DNA of 64,000 nt, from contig NZ_QRIL01000005.1 in assembly GCF_003471165.1 (NCBI RefSeq), forward strand, positions 1 through 64,000. Reading direction: 5' to 3'. A program made the translations under genes and the position numbers. The notes beneath the pieces were generated by a model that did no database searches, had not been told where the DNA came from, and worked only from the letters and a program-made list of their open reading frames with translations. This DNA comes from Ruminococcus sp. AM22-13. GTDB taxonomy: Bacteria; Bacillota; Clostridia; Lachnospirales; Lachnospiraceae. This document shows, piece by piece, positions 32,879 through 42,245 of the stretch (its first letter is position 1; each line of letters opens with the position of its first letter).

Positions 32879-34516
32879 TTAAATCATCGCAAAATATTTC
32901 AGGGCAGCCTTGATAGCATCTTCTTTCTCTTTCGGACACTGTGGCACTTTTGGATTTTCTGTCTTTGGCAGATTATAGTTCTCTCCTACTTCGATTCCAC
33001 ATTTCCTTTTGATTTGAGAAATATATAAATTTGAAACCTTCAAGCCAAATTCTTTCAGCACATAATCTTTGATTTCCTGATAGGTCGCTTTCGTCTCTGC
33101 ACTGGTTGCATCCAGTTCATCCAGATCCAAGTCGATCTCTATCGTGTCATCTGGTTTCTGTTGGGACAAAAGAACAACCGTCTCTACATGGACGGTCATA
33201 CCAAATTGATCAACTGGGCAGACCTTTTTAAGTTCATACCCTCTCCCGCATAAATACTTCAAATCCCTGGCCAGTGTAGCACTGTCACAACTTACATACA
33301 CAATCCTCTCCGGGTTCATCTCTATCATTGTCTCCAGCAGAGTCTCATCGCATCCTTTTCTCGGCGGATCTACTACTATAACATCTGCATAAACGCCATT
33401 TTTCTTATATTCTCTCGGCAGTACTTCTTCCGCTTTGCCTACAAAGAATTCTGTATTCTCCAGCCCGTTAAGTTTCGCGTTCTCTTTTGCATTTTCAATT
33501 GCCGCCGGCACGATTTCTACGCCGCGGACGAATTTCGCTCTCTGTGCGAGGAACAGGGAAATCGTTCCAATTCCACAGTACAGATCCCAGACAGTTTCCT
33601 CTCCGTGAAGATCCGCATATTCCAGTGCTTTTGCATAGAGTTTCTGTGTCTGTCTCGGATTTACCTGATAAAATGACAGAGGAGAAATCTGATAAGAAAT
33701 ATCTCCGATCTTATCCGTAATATATTCCTGTCCCCAGAGCAGACGGATTTCTTCACCGAGGATTACATTGCTGCGTTTCTTATTCACATTAATCGTAATA
33801 CTTGTCATTCCCGGAATTTCACGCAGAGATTCCACCAGAATATCCTCTTTCGTAAGTTTATTTCCGTTCAGAATCAGACAGACCATCACTTCTTTCGTAA
33901 AATACCCATAACGGATCAAAATATGTCTCACCAGTCCCTTGCCGGTTGCCTCATTATATGGCTCAATTCCATACTTTTCCATATGGCTGATCACACGGTC
34001 AAGTACCTCTTTATTCTCAGACACCCCCAGTGCACAGTCACGGTTTTCGATAATGTTATGAGTTCTTCCCGCATAGAAACCTGTGACGATCTTTCCTTCT
34101 TTATTTCTTCCTACAGGAAACTGTGCCTTGTTTCTGTAATGGAACAGCTCGTCCATTCCAATGATCGGCTCCATCGGAATATCGGTAAAGCCTCCGATTC
34201 TCTCCAGATGTCCTTTTACTTTATTTGTCTTAAATTCCAGTTGCTGATCATATGAAAGTGCCTGAAGCTGGCATCCGCCACACTGACGGGCAAATGCACA
34301 TTTCGGCTCAACCCTGTAAGGTGATGGTTTCACTACCTCCATCAGACGGCCATATCCATAGTTTTTCTTTGCCTTAATAATCTTCGCTGTTACTGTATCC
34401 CCGATTACTGCGTCCTTGACAAAAACGGTGAAGCCATCGGCTTTTCCGATACCTTCACCGTCAATTCCGCAATCTTCTATCTCTAACGTAACAAGATCGT
34501 TCTTACGAAATTCCAT
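32879..34516 (-). CDS. rlmD: 23S rRNA (uracil-C5)-methyltransferase RlmD-like, extended
   Basis: TRAM domain (residues 1-60), iron-sulfur cysteines Cys73, Cys79, Cys82 and Cys161 (CAFARQCGGCQ ... NRDCALG), SAM motif VWDLYCGIGTISLFLAQ, VVDPPRKGC and catalytic VSCDSATLARDL (Cys410). It methylates U1939 of 23S rRNA or a related uridine (an RlmCD-like dual role is possible in Firmicutes). The usual protein ends just after HVETVVLLS (residues 443-451). Here 94 more residues follow: an acidic linker, then TYQEIKDYVLKEFGLKVSNL, YISQIKRKCGIEVGENYNLP and a Lys-rich end. That extra segment looks like a separate DNA-binding-type domain, presumably contributed by an element integrated at the 3' end of the gene. 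Confidence 0.9.
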   Translation of the reverse strand: MEFRKNDLVTLEIEDCGIDGEGIGKADGFTVFVKDAVIGDTVTAKIIKAKKNYGYGRLMEVVKPSPYRVEPKCAFARQCGGCQLQALSYDQQLEFKTNKVKGHLERIGGFTDIPMEPIIGMDELFHYRNKAQFPVGRNKEGKIVTGFYAGRTHNIIENRDCALGVSENKEVLDRVISHMEKYGIEPYNEATGKGLVRHILIRYGYFTKEVMVCLILNGNKLTKEDILVESLREIPGMTSITINVNKKRSNVILGEEIRLLWGQEYITDKIGDISYQISPLSFYQVNPRQTQKLYAKALEYADLHGEETVWDLYCGIGTISLFLAQRAKFVRGVEIVPAAIENAKENAKLNGLENTEFFVGKAEEVLPREYKKNGVYADVIVVDPPRKGCDETLLETMIEMNPERIVYVSCDSATLARDLKYLCGRGYELKKVCPVDQFGMTVHVETVVLLSQQKPDDTIEIDLDLDELDATSAETKATYQEIKDYVLKEFGLKVSNLYISQIKRKCGIEVGENYNLPKTENPKVPQCPKEKEDAIKAALKYFAMI

Positions 34517-34521
34517 AAAGA

Positions 34522-35469
34522 TTACACCTCTTTAGTTCTTCTTAAATTTGAGTCAAAAAGTCTGTTAAATCCAAGCCAGTCTTTCTTTCCTTTATCTGCT
34601 GCAAAAATCTCTGTGATGGTTTCCATCCTTGCATCTGTATTATCTGCAAGATTCAGAGCTACCGCTTCTACCAGTGCAGGTTTCTTCGGTGAACCATATT
34701 CCAATTCTCCGTGATGAGCCAGAATACAGTGGATCAGCTCATTCTTAAGCACTTCCGGAAATTCCGGAATCTGACTTGCAAGGTCATGAATCATCTGTGC
34801 TCCGATATAAATATGTCCCAGAAGCTGGCCTTCATCTGTATAATCATTTAATGGAAAGGAAGATAACTCTTTCGTCTTTCCGATATCATGGAGAAGGGAA
34901 GCAGCGATCAATAAATCTCTGTTAATAACCGGATATGCCTTTGACATATAATCACAAAGTCTGGTCACTCCCAGCGTGTGTTCCATCAGACCACCGATAA
35001 ATCCATGATGTACGGTTTTGGCTGCGGAATGTCCCTCAAATGCTTTGATAAATTCTTCGTCTTCCACAAATAATTTCTTCAGAAGCGCAGAAAGATAAAC
35101 ATTCTCCACACTGTCAATAAATGCTTTCAGCTGGCTGTACATATCGTCTGTGCTGTTCTCGCTTACCGGAAGATAATCTGCAGGATTATATTCATCCTCG
35201 GCTGCTTTACGTACACGCTTGATATTTAGCTGCATAGCACCTGCAAAACTGGTCACATCTCCCACAACATCAATGTAATCCAGTGCATCAAAATCATCAA
35301 TTCCCAGAGAATTCGGATCCCATATCTTACCATCCATAACTCCGGTCTTATCCTGAAGAATAATATTTTCATATGGTTTTCCGTTCTTCGTTACAGCGGA
35401 CTGTTTCTGCTTGCACAGATAAATTCCGTTGATTCTGTCTCCCTCATGTAATTCATTTAAAAAACGCAT
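34522..35469 (-). CDS. yhaM: 3'-5' exoribonuclease YhaM-type (OB + HD domain)
   Basis: 315 residues. An OB-fold N-terminus (NGIYLCKQKQSAVTKNGKPY, LQDKTGVMDGKIWD) is followed by an HD phosphohydrolase domain: GLMEHTLGVTRLCDYMS, LLIAASLLHDIGKTKELS (HD), GHIYIGAQMI and ILAHHGELEYGSP. This is the layout and length of YhaM, which degrades short single-stranded RNA or DNA from the 3' end. It starts 5 bp upstream of rlmD and is presumably cotranscribed with it. Confidence 0.88.
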   Translation of the reverse strand: MRFLNELHEGDRINGIYLCKQKQSAVTKNGKPYENIILQDKTGVMDGKIWDPNSLGIDDFDALDYIDVVGDVTSFAGAMQLNIKRVRKAAEDEYNPADYLPVSENSTDDMYSQLKAFIDSVENVYLSALLKKLFVEDEEFIKAFEGHSAAKTVHHGFIGGLMEHTLGVTRLCDYMSKAYPVINRDLLIAASLLHDIGKTKELSSFPLNDYTDEGQLLGHIYIGAQMIHDLASQIPEFPEVLKNELIHCILAHHGELEYGSPKKPALVEAVALNLADNTDARMETITEIFAADKGKKDWLGFNRLFDSNLRRTKEV

Positions 35470-35572
35470 AAAATCTGCCTCTCTATCTATCCTATAATTT
35501 TCAGCAGTTCATTTCTGAGATCATTCCATTCACTTATCTGTGAATTCTCATACTCAACCAGACTCTCCTGAA

Positions 35573-36856
35573 CTATTTCTCAGTAACTGCTATTTTGTAA
35601 TCCTTTTCCATATAATTTCCATTGGAACTTTTCCGCAGGACCGTTACTGTAACCTTTTCTCCTGCTTTCTTTGTCTGCAGATATATATAATAGGACTGCA
35701 TACTCTCTATTTCATTTCCATCAATCTTGCTGATGATATCACCGCACTGAATCCCGGCTTTCATTGCCGGTGAATCTGTTTCTGTGCGTTCCACATATAG
35801 TCCATGATTGATTTTCAGCTGGCTACACTGTGCCTGATTAATCTGTGTGCCATAAATTCCTGTGTATCTGACTTTCTCGTTATTAGCCAGTCTCTCTACC
35901 AGCGGAAGAATCTGTTCGGCGGAAAGTGCATGAATATTCGCTCCATCACTCTCACTTTCTTTCAGAATCATACCTGCCACATTTCCAGAAGTATCCAGAA
36001 GAATACCACTTCCGTCTTCACTTCCCTGCATGTCCGTAGCCAGTATTTCATATTCCGTATCAGCAGCCATCAGCTTCTCCGATATAGAAGTAACCATTCC
36101 ATAAACGACCGCATCAACGTCACCTGCCGGGCTTCCGATTGCGATTACCATATCACTCTGCTTTGGACTGTCAATATCCGTCAGATCAGATACTACGATT
36201 TCCTCTCTCGTACTGTCATTAAGCTGGCTTTTCTTTACGGTTGCAACAGCCAGACCTGTATCCGCATCACCCTTACATAACTCACCGGAAACGGTAGAGC
36301 CATCTGCAAAAGTAATCTGCAATTCATGCAAGTTCTCCAGTTCTTCCTCATAGGTAAGGACATAAAACTGTGTATCTGTTTCCAGAAAAATCAGACCTTC
36401 CGAATCACCCTGCTGCATATAAGAATTATTCAGCAAATCCTCATCCTTGGAAATTCCACGAACAGTTACCAATGATTTCTGGGCTTCCTGGGAGATTTTT
36501 AACACCTCTTTATATGTATCTTCATAAAGAGCCAATGGACCTTTTTCTCTCTCCTGATATTCATCTGCCGTATCTTCACTCTCTACTGTCTGTTCTTCTG
36601 ATACTGCTTCTGTTTTCTCCATTGTCTGTGTTTCTGTCAGTTCTATTTTCTGCTGTGCGTTCTCTTCTTTATCTGCCAGGACAGGGAACACTTCTGCAAA
36701 TGTAACTGCTGCACATCCGCCAAAAAGAATTCCGCAGCCGGCAACTGCCAGCAGTCTGCATGCCATACTTCTTCGTTCTGTCGGTCGTTTCTTTATGGTT
36801 TCCTGCATAAACTGATATTCTTGTTTATTCTTATTTCTCTCAATGTCCTGCCTCAT
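35573..36856 (-). CDS. HtrA/DegP-like membrane protein, probable pseudoprotease, with PDZ
   Basis: ATG at 36856 is used (AGGAGA 9 bp upstream). A cytoplasmic N-terminus and one transmembrane helix (about residues 32-56) are followed by an acidic linker and a trypsin-like HtrA domain (SGLIFLET-like strand, FADGSTVSGELCKGDADTGLAVA, AIGSPAGDVDAVVYGMVTS), then a PDZ domain (GLYVERTETDSPAMKAGIQC, GDIISKIDGNEIESM). The catalytic His of the usual TNYHV motif is replaced (YVLTYEEEL). The GNSGGPL serine loop is GSEDGSGILLD. The Asp is kept. A working protease is unlikely; a substrate-binding or scaffold role is more plausible. It lies 103 bp upstream of the yhaM gene. Confidence 0.8.
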   Translation of the reverse strand: MRQDIERNKNKQEYQFMQETIKKRPTERRSMACRLLAVAGCGILFGGCAAVTFAEVFPVLADKEENAQQKIELTETQTMEKTEAVSEEQTVESEDTADEYQEREKGPLALYEDTYKEVLKISQEAQKSLVTVRGISKDEDLLNNSYMQQGDSEGLIFLETDTQFYVLTYEEELENLHELQITFADGSTVSGELCKGDADTGLAVATVKKSQLNDSTREEIVVSDLTDIDSPKQSDMVIAIGSPAGDVDAVVYGMVTSISEKLMAADTEYEILATDMQGSEDGSGILLDTSGNVAGMILKESESDGANIHALSAEQILPLVERLANNEKVRYTGIYGTQINQAQCSQLKINHGLYVERTETDSPAMKAGIQCGDIISKIDGNEIESMQSYYIYLQTKKAGEKVTVTVLRKSSNGNYMEKDYKIAVTEK

Positions 36857-37049
36857 AAAATTCATTCTCCTGTTGCACTCCACTCAGGTCCAGTACACTA
36901 ATAACATCTCCGATTGCTTCCATCTGTCAGGACTAACAAATCTACGTGTTATTTTACCAAAGAGATATGAATTTTTTATGAATATACTATAAGCAATTTT
37001 ATATTATGATGTTAGGGGCAAAAAGTCTTTTGACCCTGATAAATGGCAT

Positions 37050-37083
37050 AAAAAAACCTTGTATCAGTTAAGATACAAGGTTT
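37050..37083 (-). terminator. Terminator of tRNA-Leu transcript
   Basis: Stem AACCTTGTATC / GATACAAGGTT (37055-37065, 37072-37082) with a 6-nt loop, followed on the minus strand by a run of seven T. Confidence 0.9.
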
Positions 37084-37087
37084 CACA

Positions 37088-37172
37088 TGCGGAAGATGGG
37101 ACTTGAACCCACACGAGCGCAATGCTCACAAGATCCTTAGTCTTGCTCGTCTGCCAGTTCCGACACTTCCGC
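37088..37172 (-). tRNA. tRNA-Leu (anticodon AAG)
   Basis: 85 nt. Acceptor stem GCGGAAG/CTTCCGC, D-arm with GG in ACTGGCAGA, anticodon stem CAAGA/TCTTG enclosing loop CTAAGGA (anticodon AAG), a long variable arm (GTGAGCA...GCTCGT) typical of class II tRNA, and the T-loop GGTTCAAGTCC. CCA is not encoded. It reads CUU codons, and CUC as well if A34 is modified. Confidence 0.92.
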
Positions 37173-37256
37173 ATATCGCATTTCATTTTTCTCTCATAAG
37201 TTTTACTTATTGTTGCGACAATTGGTACTATACCAAAAACTATATAAAGTGTCAAT

Positions 37257-37588
37257 AGTTTTTTTGAATTTTTTTTATTTTTTTATAAAAACTATTATTT
37301 TTTACACTTTAAGGCGGTGTATCGGCGTGACGACAAGCTGAAAATGTTCCCATTTTTTTGGTTCCCATAAGTATCGTCATATCTTCATTTAGGAAACGAG
37401 GTAAGTACTAACCTATTTTTCACTTTTCATACTTACAAAAATCATATATAATAAGAACGGTATTTTAGCGATACCCAAAAAACGTCTAAAATACTCCCAC
37501 TATTACAAATCACTGAAAACAGATATCCGTCTTTTTTCGGTCGTGTAAAAATAAAATGTTATAAAAAATCAGGAGATTTAAATCAACA
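37257..37588 (+). promoter_or_regulatory. Leader/promoter region of mutS2
   Basis: No gene is seen in these 330 bp. A -10-like TATAAT occurs near 37447. A 9-bp stem GTATTTTAG / CTAAAATAC (37460-37468, 37486-37494) lies just after it in the presumed 5' leader, without a T run. Further upstream TGACGA and TCGTCA (about 37329 and 37374) could form another arm. AGGAG precedes the mutS2 ATG. I recognise no known riboswitch. Confidence 0.4.
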
Positions 37589-39970
37589 ATGAATCAAAAA
37601 GCATATAAAGCACTTGAATATTATAAGATCATCAATATGCTGACAGATAAAGCTTCCTCTTCCATGGGAAAGGATATCTGCCGAAAGACAGAGCCATCTA
37701 CAGATATTGATGAGATTCGTCATATGCAGACTCAGACCAAAGATGCCCTGACCCGTCTCTTCCAGAAGGGAAACATCTCCTTCGGAAGCGTAAAGGATGT
37801 GCGTGGCTCTCTGAAACGTCTGGAAATAGGAAGTTCCCTTGGAATCGGTGAGCTTCTTGCAATCTGCAGCCTGCTGGAAAATACCAATCGTGTCAAAGCT
37901 TACTCCAGAAGTGAACGTGGAGATTCCCTCCCTGACTCTCTGGATGGAATGTTCGAGGCACTGGAGCCACTGACGCCACTCACAACAGAAATCCGCAGAT
38001 GTATCCTCTCAGAGGACGAAATCAGCGATGACGCAAGCAGTAATCTCCGTCAGATTCGTCGAAATATGAAACTTACCGGAGACAGAATCCATACACAGCT
38101 TTCTTCTCTCGTCAACGGAAGCGCACGCAATTACCTGCAGGATTCCGTTATCACCATGAGAAATGGCCGTTACTGTATCCCGGTCAAGGCAGAATACAAG
38201 GGACAGGTTCCCGGTATGGTACACGACCAGTCCTCTACCGGTTCTACTTTATTTATCGAGCCTATGGCCATTGTAAAATTAAATAATGATATTCGCGAAC
38301 TGGAAATGGAAGAACAGAAAGAAATCGAAGTGATTCTCTCCAACTTAAGCCAGCAGACTGCAGAGCAGACAGACTCTATCCGCGCTGACCTGAATATCAT
38401 GGTACAGCTTGACGTAATTTTCGCCAGAGCTTCCCTGGCAATGGATATGAATGCCACCGAACCAATCTTCAACGATGAAGGCCGGATCCGTCTGAAACAG
38501 GCACGCCATCCTCTCATTGATAAAAAGAAGGCCGTTCCGATTGATATCCGTCTTGGTGATGATTTCGATCTGCTTGTTGTCACCGGTCCGAATACCGGTG
38601 GTAAAACAGTATCCTTAAAGACGGTCGGACTTCTGACCCTGATGGGACAGTCCGGACTTCACATTCCGACACTGGACCGTTCTGAGCTGGCACTGTTTGA
38701 GGAAGTTTACGCAGATATCGGTGATGAGCAGAGTATTGAACAATCATTAAGTACTTTCTCCTCACATATGACCAACGTAGTTTCTTTCCTTAAGAAAGCT
38801 AACCGACACTCCCTCGTCCTTTTCGATGAGCTCGGAGCCGGTACTGACCCGACAGAAGGCGCGGCACTTGCCATCGCAATCCTTTCCCATCTTCACGAAC
38901 AGGGCATCTGTACCATGGCGACCACCCACTATAGTGAGTTGAAGGTATATGCACTCTCCACTCCAGGTGTGGAAAATGCCTGCTGTGAATTTGATGTTGA
39001 AACACTCCGCCCGACTTACCGTCTGCTGATCGGTGTTCCAGGAAAGAGTAACGCATTTGCCATTTCCTCCAAGCTTGGTCTTCCAGACTACATCATCGAC
39101 AAGGCCAAAGAACAGATCAGTGAACAGGACGAATCTTTTGAGGATGTCCTCAGTTCTCTGGAGAGCAGTCGTGTGACTATCGAAAATGAGCGTCGTGAAA
39201 TTGAGCAGTACAAGAAGGAAGTTGCTTCTCTGAAATCCGAGATGGAATCCAAACAGGAGAAGCTGAACGAACAGCGCGACCGCATTATCCGTCAGGCAAA
39301 TGAGGAGGCTCATGCAGTTCTCCGTGAAGCCAAAGAATATGCAGACAAGACCATGAAAATGTTTCATAAATTCCAGAAAGACCATGTGGATCTCTCTGCT
39401 GTGGAAAAAGAACGTCAGGATCTGCGCAAACGTATGAACAAAGCAGAGAAAGGCATGTCCCAGAAAGCAGCTGCGAAGAAGCCTAAAAAAGAGCTTACCG
39501 CCAAGGACATCTCCCTTGGTGATGCAGTTAAAGTTCTCAGTATGAACCTGAAGGGAACAGTCAGCAGCCGTCCCGACAATAAAGGTTTCCTTTTTGTACA
39601 GATGGGTATCATCCGTTCCAAGGTTCATATCTCTGATCTGGAACTGATCGACGAAGCAGAGATCACAACTCCGACCATGCAGCGAACAGGCGCCGGAAAG
39701 ATCCGTATGTCTAAATCTGCCCACGTATCTACAGAGATCAACCTGTTAGGAAAAACAGTAGATGAGGCCGTTGCCGAACTTGATAAATATCTGGATGATG
39801 CTTATATCGCACATCTTAAATCCGTCCGTATCGTTCACGGAAAAGGAACCGGTGCCCTGAGAAAAGGTGTTCACAATTACCTCAAACGTCAGAAACACGT
39901 GGAATCTTTCCGCCTCGGTGAATTCGGCGAAGGCGATGCCGGTGTTACAATCGTAGAATTTAAGAAATAG
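37589..39970 (+). CDS. mutS2: Endonuclease MutS2
   Basis: 793 residues, normal length. MutS core and clamp, Walker A GPNTGGKT at 333-340, Walker B region HSLVLFDELGAGTDPTEGAA, a long coiled coil (about 510-640: ENERREIEQYKKEVASLKSE), then a KOW-like segment and a C-terminal Smr nuclease domain (INLLGKTVDEAVAELDKYL, VRIVHGKGTGALRKGVHNYL with the H-G-K-G motif). MutS2 suppresses homologous recombination in some species and acts on collided ribosomes in Bacillus. It is followed 11 bp later by a two-component system. Confidence 0.95.
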   Translation: MNQKAYKALEYYKIINMLTDKASSSMGKDICRKTEPSTDIDEIRHMQTQTKDALTRLFQKGNISFGSVKDVRGSLKRLEIGSSLGIGELLAICSLLENTNRVKAYSRSERGDSLPDSLDGMFEALEPLTPLTTEIRRCILSEDEISDDASSNLRQIRRNMKLTGDRIHTQLSSLVNGSARNYLQDSVITMRNGRYCIPVKAEYKGQVPGMVHDQSSTGSTLFIEPMAIVKLNNDIRELEMEEQKEIEVILSNLSQQTAEQTDSIRADLNIMVQLDVIFARASLAMDMNATEPIFNDEGRIRLKQARHPLIDKKKAVPIDIRLGDDFDLLVVTGPNTGGKTVSLKTVGLLTLMGQSGLHIPTLDRSELALFEEVYADIGDEQSIEQSLSTFSSHMTNVVSFLKKANRHSLVLFDELGAGTDPTEGAALAIAILSHLHEQGICTMATTHYSELKVYALSTPGVENACCEFDVETLRPTYRLLIGVPGKSNAFAISSKLGLPDYIIDKAKEQISEQDESFEDVLSSLESSRVTIENERREIEQYKKEVASLKSEMESKQEKLNEQRDRIIRQANEEAHAVLREAKEYADKTMKMFHKFQKDHVDLSAVEKERQDLRKRMNKAEKGMSQKAAAKKPKKELTAKDISLGDAVKVLSMNLKGTVSSRPDNKGFLFVQMGIIRSKVHISDLELIDEAEITTPTMQRTGAGKIRMSKSAHVSTEINLLGKTVDEAVAELDKYLDDAYIAHLKSVRIVHGKGTGALRKGVHNYLKRQKHVESFRLGEFGEGDAGVTIVEFKK

Positions 39971-39981
39971 GAGGTACTGCC

Positions 39982-40683
39982 ATGGTTTCCAAACAGAAAA
40001 TTCTTATCGTTGATGATGATAATAATATCGCAGAGCTCATTGCCCTGTACCTTACTAAAGAATGTTTTGAGACAAAAATCGTAAATGACGGAGAAGAGGC
40101 ATTGAAAGAATTTGCTTCCTTTCGTCCGGATCTGATCATTCTGGATCTGATGCTTCCGGGAATCGACGGTTATCAGGTATGCCGCGAGATCCGCCACACC
40201 TCTGATGTGCCGATCATTATGCTCTCTGCCAAGGGCGAAACTTTTGATAAAGTCCTTGGTCTGGAGCTTGGCGCAGATGATTACATGATCAAGCCATTTG
40301 ATTCCAAAGAACTAGTTGCCCGTGTACGCGCTGTCCTGAGGCGCTTCCAGGTAAAGCAGCCTGTTGTTTCTTCTAATGAAAAGTGCGTCAACTATCCTGA
40401 CCTGACCATTAATCTGACAAACTATGCAGTCACTTATATGGGACATCAGGTAGATATGCCTCCAAAGGAACTGGAACTTCTCTATTTCCTTGCATCCTCA
40501 CCAAACCAGGTATTTACCCGCGAACAGCTTCTGGATCACATCTGGGGCTATGAATATATTGGCGACACCCGTACCGTAGACGTTCATATCAAACGTCTGA
40601 GAGAAAAAATCAAAGACAACCCACACTGGGCTATTGCTACTGTATGGGGAATCGGCTATAAATTCGAGGTAAAAAATCCATGA
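39982..40683 (+). CDS. OmpR-family response regulator
   Basis: 233 residues. ILIVDDD acidic pocket, phospho-acceptor Asp55 (IILDLMLPGIDGYQVCREIR), MIKPFDSKELVARVRAVLRR, and a winged-helix domain (PKELELLYFLASSPNQVFTR, HIWGYEYIGDTRTVDVHIKR, GIGYKFEVK). AGGAGG lies upstream of the ATG. The stop overlaps the kinase start (ATGA), so the pair is translationally coupled. Target genes cannot be read from the sequence. Confidence 0.93.
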   Translation: MVSKQKILIVDDDNNIAELIALYLTKECFETKIVNDGEEALKEFASFRPDLIILDLMLPGIDGYQVCREIRHTSDVPIIMLSAKGETFDKVLGLELGADDYMIKPFDSKELVARVRAVLRRFQVKQPVVSSNEKCVNYPDLTINLTNYAVTYMGHQVDMPPKELELLYFLASSPNQVFTREQLLDHIWGYEYIGDTRTVDVHIKRLREKIKDNPHWAIATVWGIGYKFEVKNP

Positions 40684-42092
40684 AACAGCATCATCTCTCC
40701 ACAAAATTTCTGGTGTTCTATATCTTCATCGGAGTTTTTGGATTTTTTCTCGTAACCCTGGGCGGCTCTTATATGGTAGAAAGGCATTTCGAGCATTCCT
40801 TAAGTGCCGCTCTTTATACTGAGGCACATAATATTGCCTCTAATGAAGCGGTAAAAAACAATATTTCCTCTGCTACTGTAGACAGCCTTCAGGAAAATCT
40901 GTCTGCAATCGCGGATTTTCAGGATGCAGTACTATGGATTATCAATAATAATGGTGAAATCATTGTCAGCACACGTAAAAATATAGCTATCGATGAACCG
41001 ATTCCATTTGACGAATTTGATGCTGCCAAATGGGGAAGTAACTATTATCAGGTCGGTAAATTTTATGGCTATTTTGATACTGACCAGCTTAGTGTCATAG
41101 CTCCCATTACTTCAGATATGACTACAAAAGGATACGTTGCGATTCACTACGCAATGACTAACCTGTATCAGAGTCGAAGCAGCATCCTGTTTATTATGCA
41201 GTTTATTTTCCTTATCTGCTATGCAGCTACCAGTCTCCTGCTCTGGGTTTACAGTCATTATATCCGCAAACCTCTCACGAAAATCATGAAAGGTGCCAGC
41301 GAATATGCCGGTGGTAATCTTGAATACAAAATTGATGTTGCATCAGAAGATGAAATGGGTTATCTGGCAAATACCCTGAACTATATGTCGGATGAATTAA
41401 ATAAAAACGGCGAATACCAGCGCAAATTCATCGCCAATGTTTCCCATGATTTCCGTTCTCCTCTCACATCCATCAAGGGCTATGTCAACGCCATGTTGGA
41501 TGGAACGATTCCTTATGAGATGCAGGAACGTTATCTGAAAATTATTGCCTTTGAGTCCGAACGTCTGGAAAAACTCACCCGCAGTCTTCTGACTCTGAAT
41601 GAACTGGATATGAAGAAACGTATGATGCATATTCATCGTTTCGATATCAACGATACAATCAAAAATACCGCGGCTACCTTTGAGGGAATCTGCACAAACC
41701 GCCAGATTCGGCTTGAACTTCTTCTGTCCGGACATGAACTCTATGTCAAAGCTGATATGGAGCAGATTCAGCAGGTTCTCTACAACCTTCTGGACAATGC
41801 GATTAAATTCAGCAATGACAATTCCTCTATCCAGATAGAAACAACTGTCAAAAATGGCAAAGTCTTTGTATCAGTTAAAGACCATGGCACAGGAATCCCG
41901 AAAGAAAGTCTCAACAAGATCTGGGACCGTTTCTACAAGATTGATGCCTCCCGCGGAAAAGACCGCAAAGGTACCGGACTTGGACTTTCTATTGTCAAAG
42001 AAATCATCAATGCGCATAATCAGAACATCGATGTAATAAGCACCGAAGGAGTAGGAACAGAATTTATCTTTACCTTAGAAAAAACAAAATAA
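40680..42092 (+). CDS. Sensor histidine kinase
   Basis: 470 residues. Two transmembrane helices (about 10-30 and 168-190) enclose a sensor domain of about 135 residues, a single-Cache/PAS-like extracellular region (FQDAVLWIINNNGEIIVSTR). HAMP follows (YIRKPLTKIMKGASEYAGGN), then HisKA with His256 (FIANVSHDFRSPLTSIKGYV) and HATPase (NLLDNAIKFS, VKDHGTGIPK, GTGLGLSIVKEI). Complete, with normal motifs. Partner of the regulator directly upstream; a terminator follows. Confidence 0.93.
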   Translation: MKQHHLSTKFLVFYIFIGVFGFFLVTLGGSYMVERHFEHSLSAALYTEAHNIASNEAVKNNISSATVDSLQENLSAIADFQDAVLWIINNNGEIIVSTRKNIAIDEPIPFDEFDAAKWGSNYYQVGKFYGYFDTDQLSVIAPITSDMTTKGYVAIHYAMTNLYQSRSSILFIMQFIFLICYAATSLLLWVYSHYIRKPLTKIMKGASEYAGGNLEYKIDVASEDEMGYLANTLNYMSDELNKNGEYQRKFIANVSHDFRSPLTSIKGYVNAMLDGTIPYEMQERYLKIIAFESERLEKLTRSLLTLNELDMKKRMMHIHRFDINDTIKNTAATFEGICTNRQIRLELLLSGHELYVKADMEQIQQVLYNLLDNAIKFSNDNSSIQIETTVKNGKVFVSVKDHGTGIPKESLNKIWDRFYKIDASRGKDRKGTGLGLSIVKEIINAHNQNIDVISTEGVGTEFIFTLEKTK

Positions 42093-42100
42093 ACATACAA

Positions 42101-42145
42101 AATACCGTAACGAAAGCTATTTTGCTCTCACTACGGTATTTTTAT
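42101..42145 (+). terminator. Terminator of two-component operon
   Basis: Stem AATACCGTA / TACGGTATT (42101-42109, 42132-42140) followed by TTTATATTT. Ends the mutS2-regulator-kinase run. Confidence 0.75.
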
Positions 42146-42245
42146 ATTTATAATCATTTCGCAGCTATTCAACACGCCTCAACAGCCACGTGTCAAACCT
42201 CTTTGAAAAGCGCTGTCAGCGATAAGATTTTGATTTATATGACAT

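Noticed and set aside
37064..37255. 63-codon frame across tRNA-Leu
   Set aside because: It overlaps the tRNA and its terminator completely.
38762..39724. 320-codon open frame antisense to mutS2
   Set aside because: It lies wholly inside a conserved gene on the other strand, has no ribosome-binding site and shows no protein family; codon bias of mutS2 leaves this frame open.
42205..42222. Possible catabolite (cre-like) site near the ade stop
   Set aside because: It has only a partial match to the consensus and lies downstream of both flanking genes.
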